NCBI RefSeq assembly: GCF_030408395.1
Contig: NZ_CP046980.1
Coordinates: 2,108,001-2,172,000 of the forward strand
Source of the DNA: Corynebacterium aquatimens
GTDB taxonomy: Bacteria; Actinomycetota; Actinomycetes; Mycobacteriales; Mycobacteriaceae
Length of the DNA stretch: 64,000 nucleotides
Reading direction: 5' to 3'
Shown here: positions 30,046 through 38,603 of the stretch, piece by piece
How the letters are laid out: each line of letters starts with the position of its first letter
Numbering within the stretch: position 1 is the first letter of the stretch
Notes under the pieces: model-generated
The model's input: the letters and a program-made list of their open reading frames with translations, nothing else
Told to the model about the DNA's origin: nothing
Database searches by the model: none
Program-made: the position numbers and the translations under genes

Positions 30046-31205
30046 TAACGCCTGAGCGTGTGCACGAGGGTGCGTTGCTGCGGGTTGAAGTTGTTATCGC
30101 TCACCACCAACAACGCGCCCTCACTCCACGCGAGCCCTTCCACGTTGTCCGGGTGGCCGGGAAGTTGAAGGACAAGCTCCTTGCGTACCGCAGGCTCGCG
30201 CCCGCTTAACTGCGACGTGTCTAACACGTCCTGCGCGCCTTCCGTGTTTAGGCGGTAGATGCTCGCTGTGTTCTTCTTGGTCACTGGGTTAAAACCGCGC
30301 TCGAGCATGTAGAGCACCCCTTCTTCGTCCGCGACAACGGAAGCAATTCCTCTACCAATACTGACCGGCACCGCGAACTCTTTCACGGCTGTACCGGTGA
30401 TCAGGTCGTAGAACGTCATGCGGGCTAGACGGCCCCTATCTTGGGCCAGAGCATCCTCGTTAATCGTCACTGCCGTGTCCATCCCGGGTATGACCGCCAT
30501 GGCTTCAGGCCCCTCGTTGTCTTTAACGCCATAGGAACCGTTTCCGCTGGGGACATGGTGAGCGGGAACCGCAATGCGGCGAATCTCTTTCCCGTTAGGC
30601 GCGGACTCAATAAGCATGGGTGGAACAACCGACCCCTTCGCGCGGCCTTCTGTGGTCCACAGGAAGTTCCCGTTTGGCAATACCCGGATTTCTTCGGCGT
30701 CAATGTACTCCCCCGCCGCAGCGTATTCGGATCCATCAGCGCGGGTGAACACCAATTTCCCGTCAACTGAGAACTGTGAAACGTCACCGTTGCCAGACTG
30801 CTGACGCACATAGTAAGCGCGCACAGGACCGAAATCACCCTTGTCGTCGGAAATCGCAATGAAGCGCTGACCTGCACCCTCGCCAACAGAATCGATCCCG
30901 CTCAAGCCACCAAATTCGGTCACCAGCGCTGGATCCTGGCGCGCAACTGCGCCTAGATCAAACGCGCCCGCGTACAGAAGCTGAACGGTGCGGACGGGCG
31001 CGGAGTCCGATCCCGATGAACCTGCCTGCGATGAGTTGTCGCCGCTACTGGACCCATTACTGAATCCCGCGGTCACCGCTGCTTGGATACCGAGGGCACC
31101 AACAACACCCAACACAGCCGCCACAACAACCATGACTGCGGAGACAACCTGCTTCGGGATTCTCACGCCCGCGATCACCAGTTCATCGCCATTGACATTC
31201 CACAT
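30042..31205 (-). CDS. Membrane-anchored esterase-like activity of phytase family protein
   Basis: 387 aa from ATG 31205. One transmembrane helix (about residues 22-42) is followed by a Ser/Gly linker and a beta-propeller-like domain with family sequences FGGLSGIDS, FIAISDDKG and NVEGLAWSEGALLVVSDNNF. Such proteins act outside the membrane on phosphoesters or related esters; substrate unknown. The frame opens at 31235, but a TAGGCT box ends 7 bp before ATG 31205, suggesting a leaderless mRNA from that codon. Confidence 0.75.
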   Translation of the reverse strand: MWNVNGDELVIAGVRIPKQVVSAVMVVVAAVLGVVGALGIQAAVTAGFSNGSSSGDNSSQAGSSGSDSAPVRTVQLLYAGAFDLGAVARQDPALVTEFGGLSGIDSVGEGAGQRFIAISDDKGDFGPVRAYYVRQQSGNGDVSQFSVDGKLVFTRADGSEYAAAGEYIDAEEIRVLPNGNFLWTTEGRAKGSVVPPMLIESAPNGKEIRRIAVPAHHVPSGNGSYGVKDNEGPEAMAVIPGMDTAVTINEDALAQDRGRLARMTFYDLITGTAVKEFAVPVSIGRGIASVVADEEGVLYMLERGFNPVTKKNTASIYRLNTEGAQDVLDTSQLSGREPAVRKELVLQLPGHPDNVEGLAWSEGALLVVSDNNFNPQQRTLVHTLRRY

Positions 31206-31253
31206 GCCCGCTAGCCTAGCGTGACAGCTGGACATCGCAGGTTCAGGAAAATT

Positions 31254-32507
31254 TTAAGGCCCCAATAGCCCTATCGGAACGACCCAGGTCCGATCGTCTA
31301 CTTGGGCTGTCGCTCCGGTGGGTGTAACCAAAAGCAAGCCCTCAGGAGGACGCTTAATACTCTCTGCCACCTGTTTCAATCGGGGTGCAGCCTCGATCGC
31401 TGATTTCGGTGAAAGTTTAACCTCTATACCGACCCAACGGCCGTCACGTAATTCGATAACGATGTCGATTTCAGCAGTGCCATCCTTGCTCCTGTAATGG
31501 AAGGCGGTACCCCGCAACGGCTGGCTATAGACCCGCACGTCTCGCAGCACCAAGGATTCGAATAGGAACCCTAACGTCCTGGGATCCAGAACTACAGCGT
31601 CATGAGATGCGCCCATTGCTGATGCTGCTAGGGAAGGATCCACTAGGTGGCGTTTCGGGGTTGCCACTAGGCGTGACTTAGACCTTCGGGCTGGAGCCCA
31701 TGGTGGCTGGTCTTCTATCAGATACATTCGGCTTGCAAACTCGTGGAACATTGAAGCGAATTTTTCTCCGACCTTATACCCGTCCTCCCCAAGCCTTTCC
31801 TGGACCGTAGTCAACGGCGCAGGGTGCGCAGTAAGGGATGCGTATGCTCGCACGAAATGAAGAAATCTCTGTGGTGATCGACGGGGGCCACCGATGAATG
31901 GGAACTCGTTCTCCGCCAGGTTGTCCAGGTAGCCCCCCATCATTAGCTCTGCGACGCTGCTGTCACGGTCTACCCACGAGGGCCAACCCCCTCGAGTAAT
32001 CAGGCGGGCGATGTCACCCACGGAATGCGGACTCAGTTCCGAACCGTCTACGGGATCCTCGCCAGCGAACAACCTGCTCAAAGAGAAGCTACCTGCAGAG
32101 TCGCCCGTTTCAAAGAGCGTCATCGGCCTCATCACCAAAGTCAGGATTCGTCCCGCTCCAGGATGTTTGATAGTCGAGCTGTCCGGCCATGCAGACCCTG
32201 ACAGGATAAAACGACCAGGATGCGGGTTCTCATCGACTGCGCGCCGCACTGCTCCCCACAAATTCGGCGCTAGCTGCCATTCATCAAGCAAGCGCGGTGT
32301 TTCACCCTCAAGAATTGCGGATGGATTAATTGCCGCCACATCGGCTATATCGGGTCCTTCCCTGTCGAGTTGAACCCACGAGGAAGAAGCCTGCAGCGCA
32401 GTCGTTGTCTTCCCCGTAGCCCTCGCTCCCGCTAGAAAGACCGCGGGCGAGGCTTCTAAATACGCCCTTAGAAGCTCGTCGACGATCCTTGGCCTGTAAG
32501 TCTCCAT
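31254..32507 (-). CDS. AAA-family ATPase with DUF4143 domain
   Basis: 417 aa from ATG 32507 (METYRPRIVDELL). Walker A is GARATGKTTTAL (about residues 25-36), Walker B-like LLDEWQLAP, sensor-like FILSGSAWPD. The C-terminal part (about 190-390) is a DUF4143 domain with a restriction-endonuclease-like core, EIDIVIELRDGRWVGIEVKLS, which contains the E-x-K arrangement of PD-(D/E)xK nucleases. Family function is not settled. The frame runs upstream through four 23-bp repeats, which are not coding: TATTTT lies 6 bp before the ATG, so the mRNA is probably leaderless. Confidence 0.8.
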   Translation of the reverse strand: METYRPRIVDELLRAYLEASPAVFLAGARATGKTTTALQASSSWVQLDREGPDIADVAAINPSAILEGETPRLLDEWQLAPNLWGAVRRAVDENPHPGRFILSGSAWPDSSTIKHPGAGRILTLVMRPMTLFETGDSAGSFSLSRLFAGEDPVDGSELSPHSVGDIARLITRGGWPSWVDRDSSVAELMMGGYLDNLAENEFPFIGGPRRSPQRFLHFVRAYASLTAHPAPLTTVQERLGEDGYKVGEKFASMFHEFASRMYLIEDQPPWAPARRSKSRLVATPKRHLVDPSLAASAMGASHDAVVLDPRTLGFLFESLVLRDVRVYSQPLRGTAFHYRSKDGTAEIDIVIELRDGRWVGIEVKLSPKSAIEAAPRLKQVAESIKRPPEGLLLVTPTGATAQVDDRTWVVPIGLLGP

Positions 32508-32513
32508 ACTGCG

Positions 32514-32519
32514 AAAATA
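32514..32519 (-). promoter_or_regulatory. -10 box of the DUF4143 ATPase gene
   Basis: TATTTT on the minus strand, 6 bp before the ATG. The -35 position falls inside the first of four direct repeats, which therefore look like operator sites. Confidence 0.5.
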
Positions 32520-32523
32520 CACG

Positions 32524-32613
32524 AACCTGCCGGGATCGTCGAGATAAACCTGCCGGAATCGTCGACGTGAACCTGCCGGGATCGTCGAGATGAACCTGCC
32601 GGGATCGTCGAGC
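32524..32613 (-). repeat. Four direct repeats of period 23 bp upstream of the DUF4143 gene
   Basis: Units start at 32524, 32547, 32570 and 32593; core AACCTGCCGGGATCGTCGA, with one base changed in the second unit. The spacing is exactly 23 bp, about two helical turns. They cover the -35 region and upstream of the ATPase promoter. Confidence 0.95.
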
Positions 32614-32648
32614 AAAATGTGACTATTCGGATTAGAAAACAACAAAAC

Positions 32649-32693
32649 TCCCCACCAGCCACGCACTGATTTTCTCAGTGCAGCTGGTGGGGA
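32649..32693 (-). terminator. Terminator of the rplN-rplX-rplE operon
   Basis: A long hairpin: CTCCCCACCAGC and GCTGGTGGGGAG at the base, GCACTGA and TCAGTGC above, small loop; followed on the minus strand by TTTTGTTGTTTTC. It starts 36 bp past rplE. Confidence 0.9.
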
Positions 32694-32728
32694 GAAATGC
32701 GTACTAACGATCGTCGATAAGCGATTGC

Positions 32729-33319
32729 TTAGACCGACGGACGCTGCATCTTGCCGTCTTTGTCCTTGAATGGGAAGCCGAAGTGGCGCAGCAGGGCGCG
32801 GCCTTCCTCGTCGTTGGAGGCGGTGGTCACGATGGTGATGTCCATACCGCGCGGACGGTCAACCTTGTCCACGTCGATCTCGTAGAACATGGTCTGCTCA
32901 GCGAGACCGAAGGTGTAGTTACCGTTGCCATCGAACTGGGTATCGTTCAGACCGCGGAAGTCACGAATACGCGGCAGAGCCACGGTGAGCAGGCGGTCGA
33001 GGAACTCCCACATGCGGTCGCCGCGAAGAGTGACCTTCGCACCGATCGGCATGCCCTCGCGGAGCTTGAAGTTAGCAATCGACTTCTTTGCGCGACGCAG
33101 CTGCGGCTTCTGACCAGTAATAGCGGTCAGGTCCTCCAGCGCACCGTTGATGACCTTGGAGTCACGCGCAGCGTCACCGACACCCATGTTGACCACGATC
33201 TTGGTCAGGCCCGGGATCTGCATAACGTTGTCGTAGCCGAACTCCTGGGAGAGCTTGCCGCGGATTTCGTCCTTGTAGCGGGTCTTCAGACGCGGAGTGT
33301 AGTTAGCAATCTCGCTCAT
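32729..33319 (-). CDS. rplE: 50S ribosomal protein L5
   Basis: 196 aa. Part of the 5S rRNA complex and of the bridge to S13. Typical sequences: [46 protein letters not shown]. Its start codon overlaps the rplX stop by one base. Last gene of a three-gene operon that ends in a strong terminator; the spc genes continue 10 kb away. Confidence 0.98.
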   Translation of the reverse strand: MSEIANYTPRLKTRYKDEIRGKLSQEFGYDNVMQIPGLTKIVVNMGVGDAARDSKVINGALEDLTAITGQKPQLRRAKKSIANFKLREGMPIGAKVTLRGDRMWEFLDRLLTVALPRIRDFRGLNDTQFDGNGNYTFGLAEQTMFYEIDVDKVDRPRGMDITIVTTASNDEEGRALLRHFGFPFKDKDGKMQRPSV

Positions 33320-33633
33320 TAGATGTCCTTCCCGTTGGTCTTGGCCACGCGGACCTTCTTGCCGTTCTCATCGAAGCGGTAGCCAACGCGGGTCGGCTTG
33401 CCATCGGAGTCAAGCACCATCACGTTAGACACGTGGATCGGAGCCTCCTGAGTGACAATGCCGCCGGACTCGGCGCCGCGCTCATTGTAGGAAGAAGCCA
33501 CGTGCTTCTTCACGCGGTTAACGCCCTCAACGAGGACCTTTTCACGCTTCGGGTAGGACTCGATGACGCGACCCTGCGCGCCCTTGTCCTTACCAGCGAT
33601 CACCTGGACCATATCGCCCTTCTTGACCTTCAT
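33319..33633 (-). CDS. rplX: 50S ribosomal protein L24
   Basis: 104 aa with the KOW motif [19 protein letters not shown] and the conserved EGVNRVKKH. An assembly initiator of the 50S subunit. It is packed between rplN (3 bp gap) and rplE (1 bp overlap). Confidence 0.98.
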   Translation of the reverse strand: MKVKKGDMVQVIAGKDKGAQGRVIESYPKREKVLVEGVNRVKKHVASSYNERGAESGGIVTQEAPIHVSNVMVLDSDGKPTRVGYRFDENGKKVRVAKTNGKDI

Positions 33634-33636
33634 GGG

Positions 33637-34005
33637 TTAGATCACCTCCGGTGCGAGCGACACAATCTTCATGAAGCGCTTGTCGCGCAGCTCACGCGCA
33701 ACAGGGCCAAAGATACGGGTACCGCGGGGCTCGGTGTCGTTCTTGATCAGAACGGCAGCGTTCTCATCAAAGGCGATGTACGAGCCATCCGGGCGACGGG
33801 TTTCCTTCTTTGCACGCACGATCACCGCACGCACAACTTCGCCCTCTTTAACATTGCCGCCGGGTGCGGCTTCCTTCACGGTGGCGACAATCGTGTCGCC
33901 GATACCGGCGAAGCGCTTGACAGATCCGCCAAGAACACGGATGCAGAGGATTTCCCTTGCACCAGTGTTGTCGGCGACCTTCAGGCGCGATTCTTGCTGA
34001 ATCAC
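33637..34005 (-). CDS. rplN: 50S ribosomal protein L14
   Basis: 122 aa, start [19 protein letters not shown], with the signatures [18 protein letters not shown] and [26 protein letters not shown]. Contacts the 30S subunit through bridges B5/B8. First gene of its operon; its promoter shares a 16-bp block with that of rpsJ. Confidence 0.98.
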   Translation of the reverse strand: MIQQESRLKVADNTGAREILCIRVLGGSVKRFAGIGDTIVATVKEAAPGGNVKEGEVVRAVIVRAKKETRRPDGSYIAFDENAAVLIKNDTEPRGTRIFGPVARELRDKRFMKIVSLAPEVI

Positions 34006-34082
34006 TTTATGGTCTCCTGACCTGGATCAATGTGCGCCAGATTTCCGGCCTGAACGCACGTGGTCAACGTAAACTTGCCTTC

Positions 34083-34092
34083 GCTTATCGAC
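34083..34092 (+). repeat. GCTTATCGAC copy in the rplN leader
   Basis: Exact 10-mer about 80 bp upstream of rplN. The gap 34006-34304 also holds the rplN promoter and two copies of GCGCTCGAGGCGC (34216, 34249). Confidence 0.9.
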
Positions 34093-34174
34093 GGACGGTC
34101 ATTACCGCCGAAGGGTCTCGTGGCGTCAACTCGGAAACGCGCATCAACCACGACCAGCGTGAGACAACCCGAGT

Positions 34175-34204
34175 ATTAAAGCACGTGTTTCGGCAGTTCA
34201 CCAA
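34175..34204 (-). promoter_or_regulatory. Promoter of the rplN operon
   Basis: On the minus strand TTGGTG, 18 bp, TTTAAT. The -10 box starts the block TTTAATACTCGGGTTG, which is identical to that at the rpsJ promoter, with the same 18-bp spacer. Leader about 160 nt. Confidence 0.6.
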
Positions 34205-34304
34205 ATCGTTTTTGTGCGCTCGAGGCGCACTGGAGGCGTTCTTGAAGCGCGCTCGAGGCGCGCTCGGCCGAAAAGTATCGGTATTTGGATGTAGATTCTG
34301 CGGT

Positions 34305-35099
34305 GTGAGATTTAATGAAGCGGCCCCGGCCATCATCGCGAGGAAGTTGGACCTGTTCACTAGCGAGCCCTCCCGATTCGCAGTGCGTGCCATGATGGCC
34401 GGAATCTACCTTGGAATCATGACGTCGTTCGCGGCGGCAACCGGAACAATCATGGAAAGCTACGCTCCCGGCTGGGGCGGGTATGTGTTCGCCTCGATCT
34501 TTGCGACGACGCTCTACATCATCATCGTGCTGCAGGGTGAGCTCGCCACCGGCGACATGATGTTCATGACCTACGGGGCGGTGCAGCGGCGCGTATCCAT
34601 CCTGCGCGGGCTGGCGCTGATCCTGTTCGTGACGTTTTTCAACCTCATCGGGGCCGTGCTGATCTGCTGGCTGATCTCAAATACGGCGTTCATGAGCAAC
34701 CTTGACCCGGAAACGCGACTGCTGCACACCGTGTTGGAGGCCAAGCTGGCGAAGGATTCGAAGTCCCTGTTCGTTGAAGCGATTCTGGCGAACATGGTGG
34801 TCAACATCGCGTTCATGATGGCCACGCAGGCGGGCCAGGATTTCTCCGCGAAGCTGCTCGGCATCATCGTGGTGATTCCGGCGTTCGCCGCGATGAGCTA
34901 CGAGCACTCGATCGCGAACTTCGTGATGGTGCAGCTCGGCGGCTTCGTGTACGGCCCCGAGACCATCGACGGGTTCACCGTCGCCAATATCTTGCGGAAC
35001 TGGACCGTGGTGTGGCTGGGCAACTTGGTCGGCGGCGGCTTGATCATGGGCGGGGTCTACGGGTGGCTCAACCGCACGAAAACTGATTACAAGGACTAA
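34305..35099 (+). CDS. Formate/nitrite transporter (FNT) family channel
   Basis: 264 aa from a GTG at 34305 (VRFNEAAPAIIARKLDLF), which matches the family N-terminus; the frame extends to 33957 but that part overlaps rplN and is not FNT-like. Six hydrophobic helices are visible and the FNT glycine/asparagine signatures are present (VLQGELATGDM, LANMVVNIAFMMA, FEHS-like YEHSIANF). Such pentameric channels pass formate, nitrite, lactate or similar anions. It is placed just before the two GTPases with 12 bp between. Confidence 0.75.
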   Translation: MRFNEAAPAIIARKLDLFTSEPSRFAVRAMMAGIYLGIMTSFAAATGTIMESYAPGWGGYVFASIFATTLYIIIVLQGELATGDMMFMTYGAVQRRVSILRGLALILFVTFFNLIGAVLICWLISNTAFMSNLDPETRLLHTVLEAKLAKDSKSLFVEAILANMVVNIAFMMATQAGQDFSAKLLGIIVVIPAFAAMSYEHSIANFVMVQLGGFVYGPETIDGFTVANILRNWTVVWLGNLVGGGLIMGGVYGWLNRTKTDYKD

Positions 35100-35111
35100 C
35101 TTTCTGCGACA

Positions 35112-36878
35112 ATGGGCCAGGTGAATAGCCCCCAAACAATGCTCCCGCCGAGCGACCCATTACATGCGCTGAGGCAGCTGCGCGATGACCTCGCCGCAAC
35201 CACGTTGCCCGTCGAGGCCGCTGAGCAGGCCCGCGCGGTGGTCAACCAGTTTGATGATTACATCCTGCCCCGCCTGGCCAACCTTGACGCCCCGTTGCTG
35301 GCCGTGATCGGGGGGTCGACGGGCTCCGGCAAATCTACGCTGGTCAACGCATTGCTGCGCGAGAAGGTCTCCAATCCCGGCGTGATCCGCCCCACCACGC
35401 GCCAGCCGGTACTGGTAGCCAACCCGGGTGACGCTGAGTGGTTCAATTCACCGCACGTCCTTCCCGGCCTCGCCCGCTCCCACGGTGCGGGCGACGAGCA
35501 ATCAACAACCCTGCGTGTCGTGGAAACGTCCTCTATCCCCGAGGGGCTTTCGCTTCTCGACGCCCCCGATTTCGACTCGATCGACGACCGCAACCGCGCC
35601 TTGGCTTCCCAGCTCCTCGCCGCGGCAGACCTGTGGATCTTCGTCACTACCCCGGCGCGCTACGCCGACCAGCTGGTGTGGAACTTCCTCAACGACGCTG
35701 CCGGCCGCGGCATTGAAGTCGTGGTGGTACTCAACCGCCTTGATGAAGCGGCGGCCGACACCGTCCCGGCCGATCTGCGCCGCATGATGAATGAGGCCGG
35801 CTTAGGACGCGCGACCGTCTTCGAAGTGCCGTACGTAAAGGACTTGCAGTCGGAGTTTCTCCCGGCTGAAATGGTGGCGCCCCTGCGGGACTTTTTAAGA
35901 TCCTTGGCAGATGATTCAGCCGCGAGACGTGAAGTCGCTGGCAGGACAGTTGCGGGCGCCGCGAACGGTGCTTTGCTGCGTGTGGACGAGCTGGCGAGTA
36001 TTCGCCAAAGCCGTGAGGATTTTGCCAACCAACTCGACGAGTCGATTTTAGAGCTGTACCGCGCCGCACACCAGCACATCATCGACGCTACTTCTGACGG
36101 GAAGATGCTCCGCAGCGAGGTCATGGACCGTTGGCAGGACGTCGTGGGCACTTCGGATGTGTTCCGCGGATTCGAGCGCTGGTTCAGCCAAGCAGTGGAT
36201 AAGGTAGGAAGCTTCTTTAGCGGTGAGCCGGCTCCCCTGCGCGAGGTGGAAACGGAGTTGGAATCCGGCCTGCACGCCGTCATCGTGGATGCAGCGGACA
36301 CGGCGGCGTCCCGGGCGTGGTCGCATGTGGGAGCGGTTGCTCCCGATCGTCGACAAGCGGCTGATCCTTCCTTGGCCCGCGCAAGCCATGATCTTGATGA
36401 CAAGGCCGCGGCACTGATCCGCGAATGGCAGGGCGCGATGATTGCGCGCATCCAGGACACCGCGGGCGAGAAACGCCAACGGGCCCGCGTGATGTCGCTG
36501 GGGCTCAACGTGCTCACCGTCGCGCTGATGCTGGTGGTGTTTTCCACCACGGCTGGCTTAACGGGCATGGAAGTTGGCATTGCCGGTGGATCCGCCGTGC
36601 TGGGCCAGAAATTGCTGGAGACGGTATTCGGCGAAGAAACAGTGCGCCGCATGGCCGCCGACGCACGCAAGGACCTAGACCAACGACTCAATGATCTGCT
36701 GCGTGAGGAACGCGAACGCTACTACGCCATCACCGACCCGCTGCTGGAAGGCACCTCCGCCGAATCGATCCGTACCACCGCCGCGGAAGCGCGAGCCTCA
36801 CTCAACGAACGCTTCCCCGGCATCCTCACCGCGGCCCCCCAACTGCAGCTTCCTCGCCCGACTGGAGGGGAGAACTAA
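35112..36878 (+). CDS. Dynamin-like GTPase with membrane segment (first of a pair)
   Basis: 588 aa. P-loop GGSTGSGKST (68-76), G3 DAPDFDS, G4 NRLD. A long helical part follows and a hydrophobic stretch (about 468-492) near the C-terminus, as in actinobacterial membrane GTPases paired in tandem. Its stop codon TAA overlaps the ATG of the next GTPase, so the two are translationally coupled and probably form a hetero-oligomer. Role unknown; membrane remodelling or stress survival are inferences from the dynamin superfamily. Confidence 0.75.
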   Translation: MGQVNSPQTMLPPSDPLHALRQLRDDLAATTLPVEAAEQARAVVNQFDDYILPRLANLDAPLLAVIGGSTGSGKSTLVNALLREKVSNPGVIRPTTRQPVLVANPGDAEWFNSPHVLPGLARSHGAGDEQSTTLRVVETSSIPEGLSLLDAPDFDSIDDRNRALASQLLAAADLWIFVTTPARYADQLVWNFLNDAAGRGIEVVVVLNRLDEAAADTVPADLRRMMNEAGLGRATVFEVPYVKDLQSEFLPAEMVAPLRDFLRSLADDSAARREVAGRTVAGAANGALLRVDELASIRQSREDFANQLDESILELYRAAHQHIIDATSDGKMLRSEVMDRWQDVVGTSDVFRGFERWFSQAVDKVGSFFSGEPAPLREVETELESGLHAVIVDAADTAASRAWSHVGAVAPDRRQAADPSLARASHDLDDKAAALIREWQGAMIARIQDTAGEKRQRARVMSLGLNVLTVALMLVVFSTTAGLTGMEVGIAGGSAVLGQKLLETVFGEETVRRMAADARKDLDQRLNDLLREERERYYAITDPLLEGTSAESIRTTAAEARASLNERFPGILTAAPQLQLPRPTGGEN

Positions 36879-38476
36879 TGGCGCTTTTCAAACGTAAGAC
36901 TCCCCTCGGCGACCGCCTTGCCGCGTTGGATGAGGCCGCCTCCATCGGCGCGCCCTACTTGCCCGCCAGCGAGGTTGACCGCTTCCGTTCCATCGCCCGC
37001 GCGGGCGCGGAACGCCGTGCCCTGTCTGCTGAACACACCGTCGTTGGGTTTTTCGGAGCCACCGGTTCCGGCAAGACCTCCCTGTTCAACGCAGTCGTGG
37101 GCGAAGACTTAGGCAAGGCAGCTGCGCGCCGCCCGACCACGTCGTCCCCTCTCGCGGCAATCTGGGGCCCGGAGGGGTCCGAAGCCCTGCTGGACTGGCT
37201 AGGGGTGGAGGACCGCCGCACCCGCCCGGGCGAGTTCGCCCCCGGCGCTGGCCCGCTCATCTTGCTCGACCTCCCGGACTTCGACTCGGTGGAGGCGTCC
37301 AACCGCGAAATCGCGCAGCGCCTCGCTGGACAAGTCGACGTTCTGGTCTGGGTCACGGACCCCGAAAAATACGCCGACAGCGTCATCCACGACCAGTTCA
37401 TCCGCCCCCACGCCGGCCACGCCGAAGTCACCCTCGCCGTGCTGAACAAAGCAGATTTGCTGCACGTCGACGACGTGGATACGGTCGCGGGCAATTTTGA
37501 GCACTTGCTTATCGACGACGGCCTCACCCGCGTGTCCGTCATCCCTACCTCCACGCGCACTGGGGAGGGCATCGATACGCTGCGCAGCGCGATTGCAAAA
37601 GTCGCCCGCGCTCACACCGCCCAGACCGCCCGCATTGAGGCCGATATACGCGCGGTGACGGACGACTATGTACCGACGCGGGCGGCGGGTGGCGTCGATA
37701 AGCGAGCGAAGCGTGCCCTCGACGACACTTTGGCGAAAGCCGCCGGGGTCGAACGGATTTCTACGACCACCGCCGCGGCCTACCGCAAACGCCTGCATGA
37801 GCGCACCGGGTGGCTGCTGACCAGCTGGATCACGAAGTTCCGGCCCGATCCCCTGCGCCGCTTGGGTCTGCGGGAGGAGCCTGATGACGTGGGCGTGCAC
37901 CGCACGTCGCTGCCGGAATTGGATGCCGCCGGCAAGGCGGTGGCGAACAAGGGACTGCGCGACTATTCCACGGCTGCCGCAGATGGACTGCCCCATGCGT
38001 GGTCCGCGGCGGTGGCAGACCGCACTGAGGAGATCTCCCAAGCACTGCCGGGCGAACTCGACCGTGCCGTCGCCCGCACTCGCCTCCCCGCTGAACCTTC
38101 GCGGGGATGGTTCCTTTTGACCGTGATCCAATGGCTCGCGCTGATCGCGGCGCTAGCCGGTGTTGTCTGGTACCTGCTGGTTGCATTCATACCGGGCGTT
38201 CTCGTGCCACTGCTTGGCAGCGAGCTCGTGCCCACGGTCGAAGGGTGGCCCATACCAACACTGCTGATCATGGCTGGACTCCTTGCGGGGCTGATCATTG
38301 GCCTGATCACCACCGTCTTCGGCGGAGTGATCGGCTCCGGCGTGAAGCGACGCACCCGGCAAGCTATGCGCAAAGAAGTGGCCGCGATTTCTCACGCGGC
38401 CGTTGTAGAACCGCTAGAGGGCATCCGCGCGGACTACGACCGTTTCGCCGCGGCCGTTGCCACCGCCGTCGGTTAA
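36878..38476 (+). CDS. GTPase with two C-terminal membrane helices (second of a pair)
   Basis: 532 aa. P-loop GATGSGKTS (60-68), G3 DLPDFDS, G4 NKAD. The C-terminus has two hydrophobic hairpin helices (about 412-440 and 453-478). The sequence pattern parallels the upstream GTPase (both have a D-x-PDFDS G3), pointing to an old duplication. Coupled to it by a one-base overlap. Two GCTTATCGAC copies lie in this gene (37507 forward, 37694 reverse). Specific function unknown. Confidence 0.75.
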   Translation: MALFKRKTPLGDRLAALDEAASIGAPYLPASEVDRFRSIARAGAERRALSAEHTVVGFFGATGSGKTSLFNAVVGEDLGKAAARRPTTSSPLAAIWGPEGSEALLDWLGVEDRRTRPGEFAPGAGPLILLDLPDFDSVEASNREIAQRLAGQVDVLVWVTDPEKYADSVIHDQFIRPHAGHAEVTLAVLNKADLLHVDDVDTVAGNFEHLLIDDGLTRVSVIPTSTRTGEGIDTLRSAIAKVARAHTAQTARIEADIRAVTDDYVPTRAAGGVDKRAKRALDDTLAKAAGVERISTTTAAAYRKRLHERTGWLLTSWITKFRPDPLRRLGLREEPDDVGVHRTSLPELDAAGKAVANKGLRDYSTAAADGLPHAWSAAVADRTEEISQALPGELDRAVARTRLPAEPSRGWFLLTVIQWLALIAALAGVVWYLLVAFIPGVLVPLLGSELVPTVEGWPIPTLLIMAGLLAGLIIGLITTVFGGVIGSGVKRRTRQAMRKEVAAISHAAVVEPLEGIRADYDRFAAAVATAVG

Positions 38477-38514
38477 GGCGGGCCGTTACAACTCGCGTAT
38501 GATTGCCCAACAAG

Positions 38515-38598
38515 ACACGGGGTGCCCAGCCCCCTCTCAAAGGCCGGGCTGAGATCACACCCGTTGAACTTGAACGAACTCGAATTCGCGTAAGGATG
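38515..38598 (+). promoter_or_regulatory. TPP (THI-box) riboswitch
   Basis: The conserved thi-box strings occur in order: ACGGGGTGCCC, GGCTGAGATCACACCCGTTGAAC (read as GGCTGAGA then ACCCG..GAAC), TGAACGAACTCGAATTCG and GTAAGGA. The 3' strand contains the AAGGA ribosome site of the ThiD-TenA gene, so binding of thiamine diphosphate would close it and block translation. Confidence 0.92.
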
Positions 38599-38603
38599 TC
38601 GCT

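Noticed and set aside
32524..32613. Coding sequence of an N-terminal extension of the DUF4143 ATPase
   Set aside because: The frame is open, but it encodes only the 23-bp repeats (whose period is not a multiple of three, so each copy changes frame) and an intact -10 box stands before the internal ATG.
33957..34304. Long N-terminus of the FNT protein starting inside rplN
   Set aside because: It overlaps the L14 gene on the other strand and shows no membrane or family sequence; the FNT N-terminus begins at GTG 34305.
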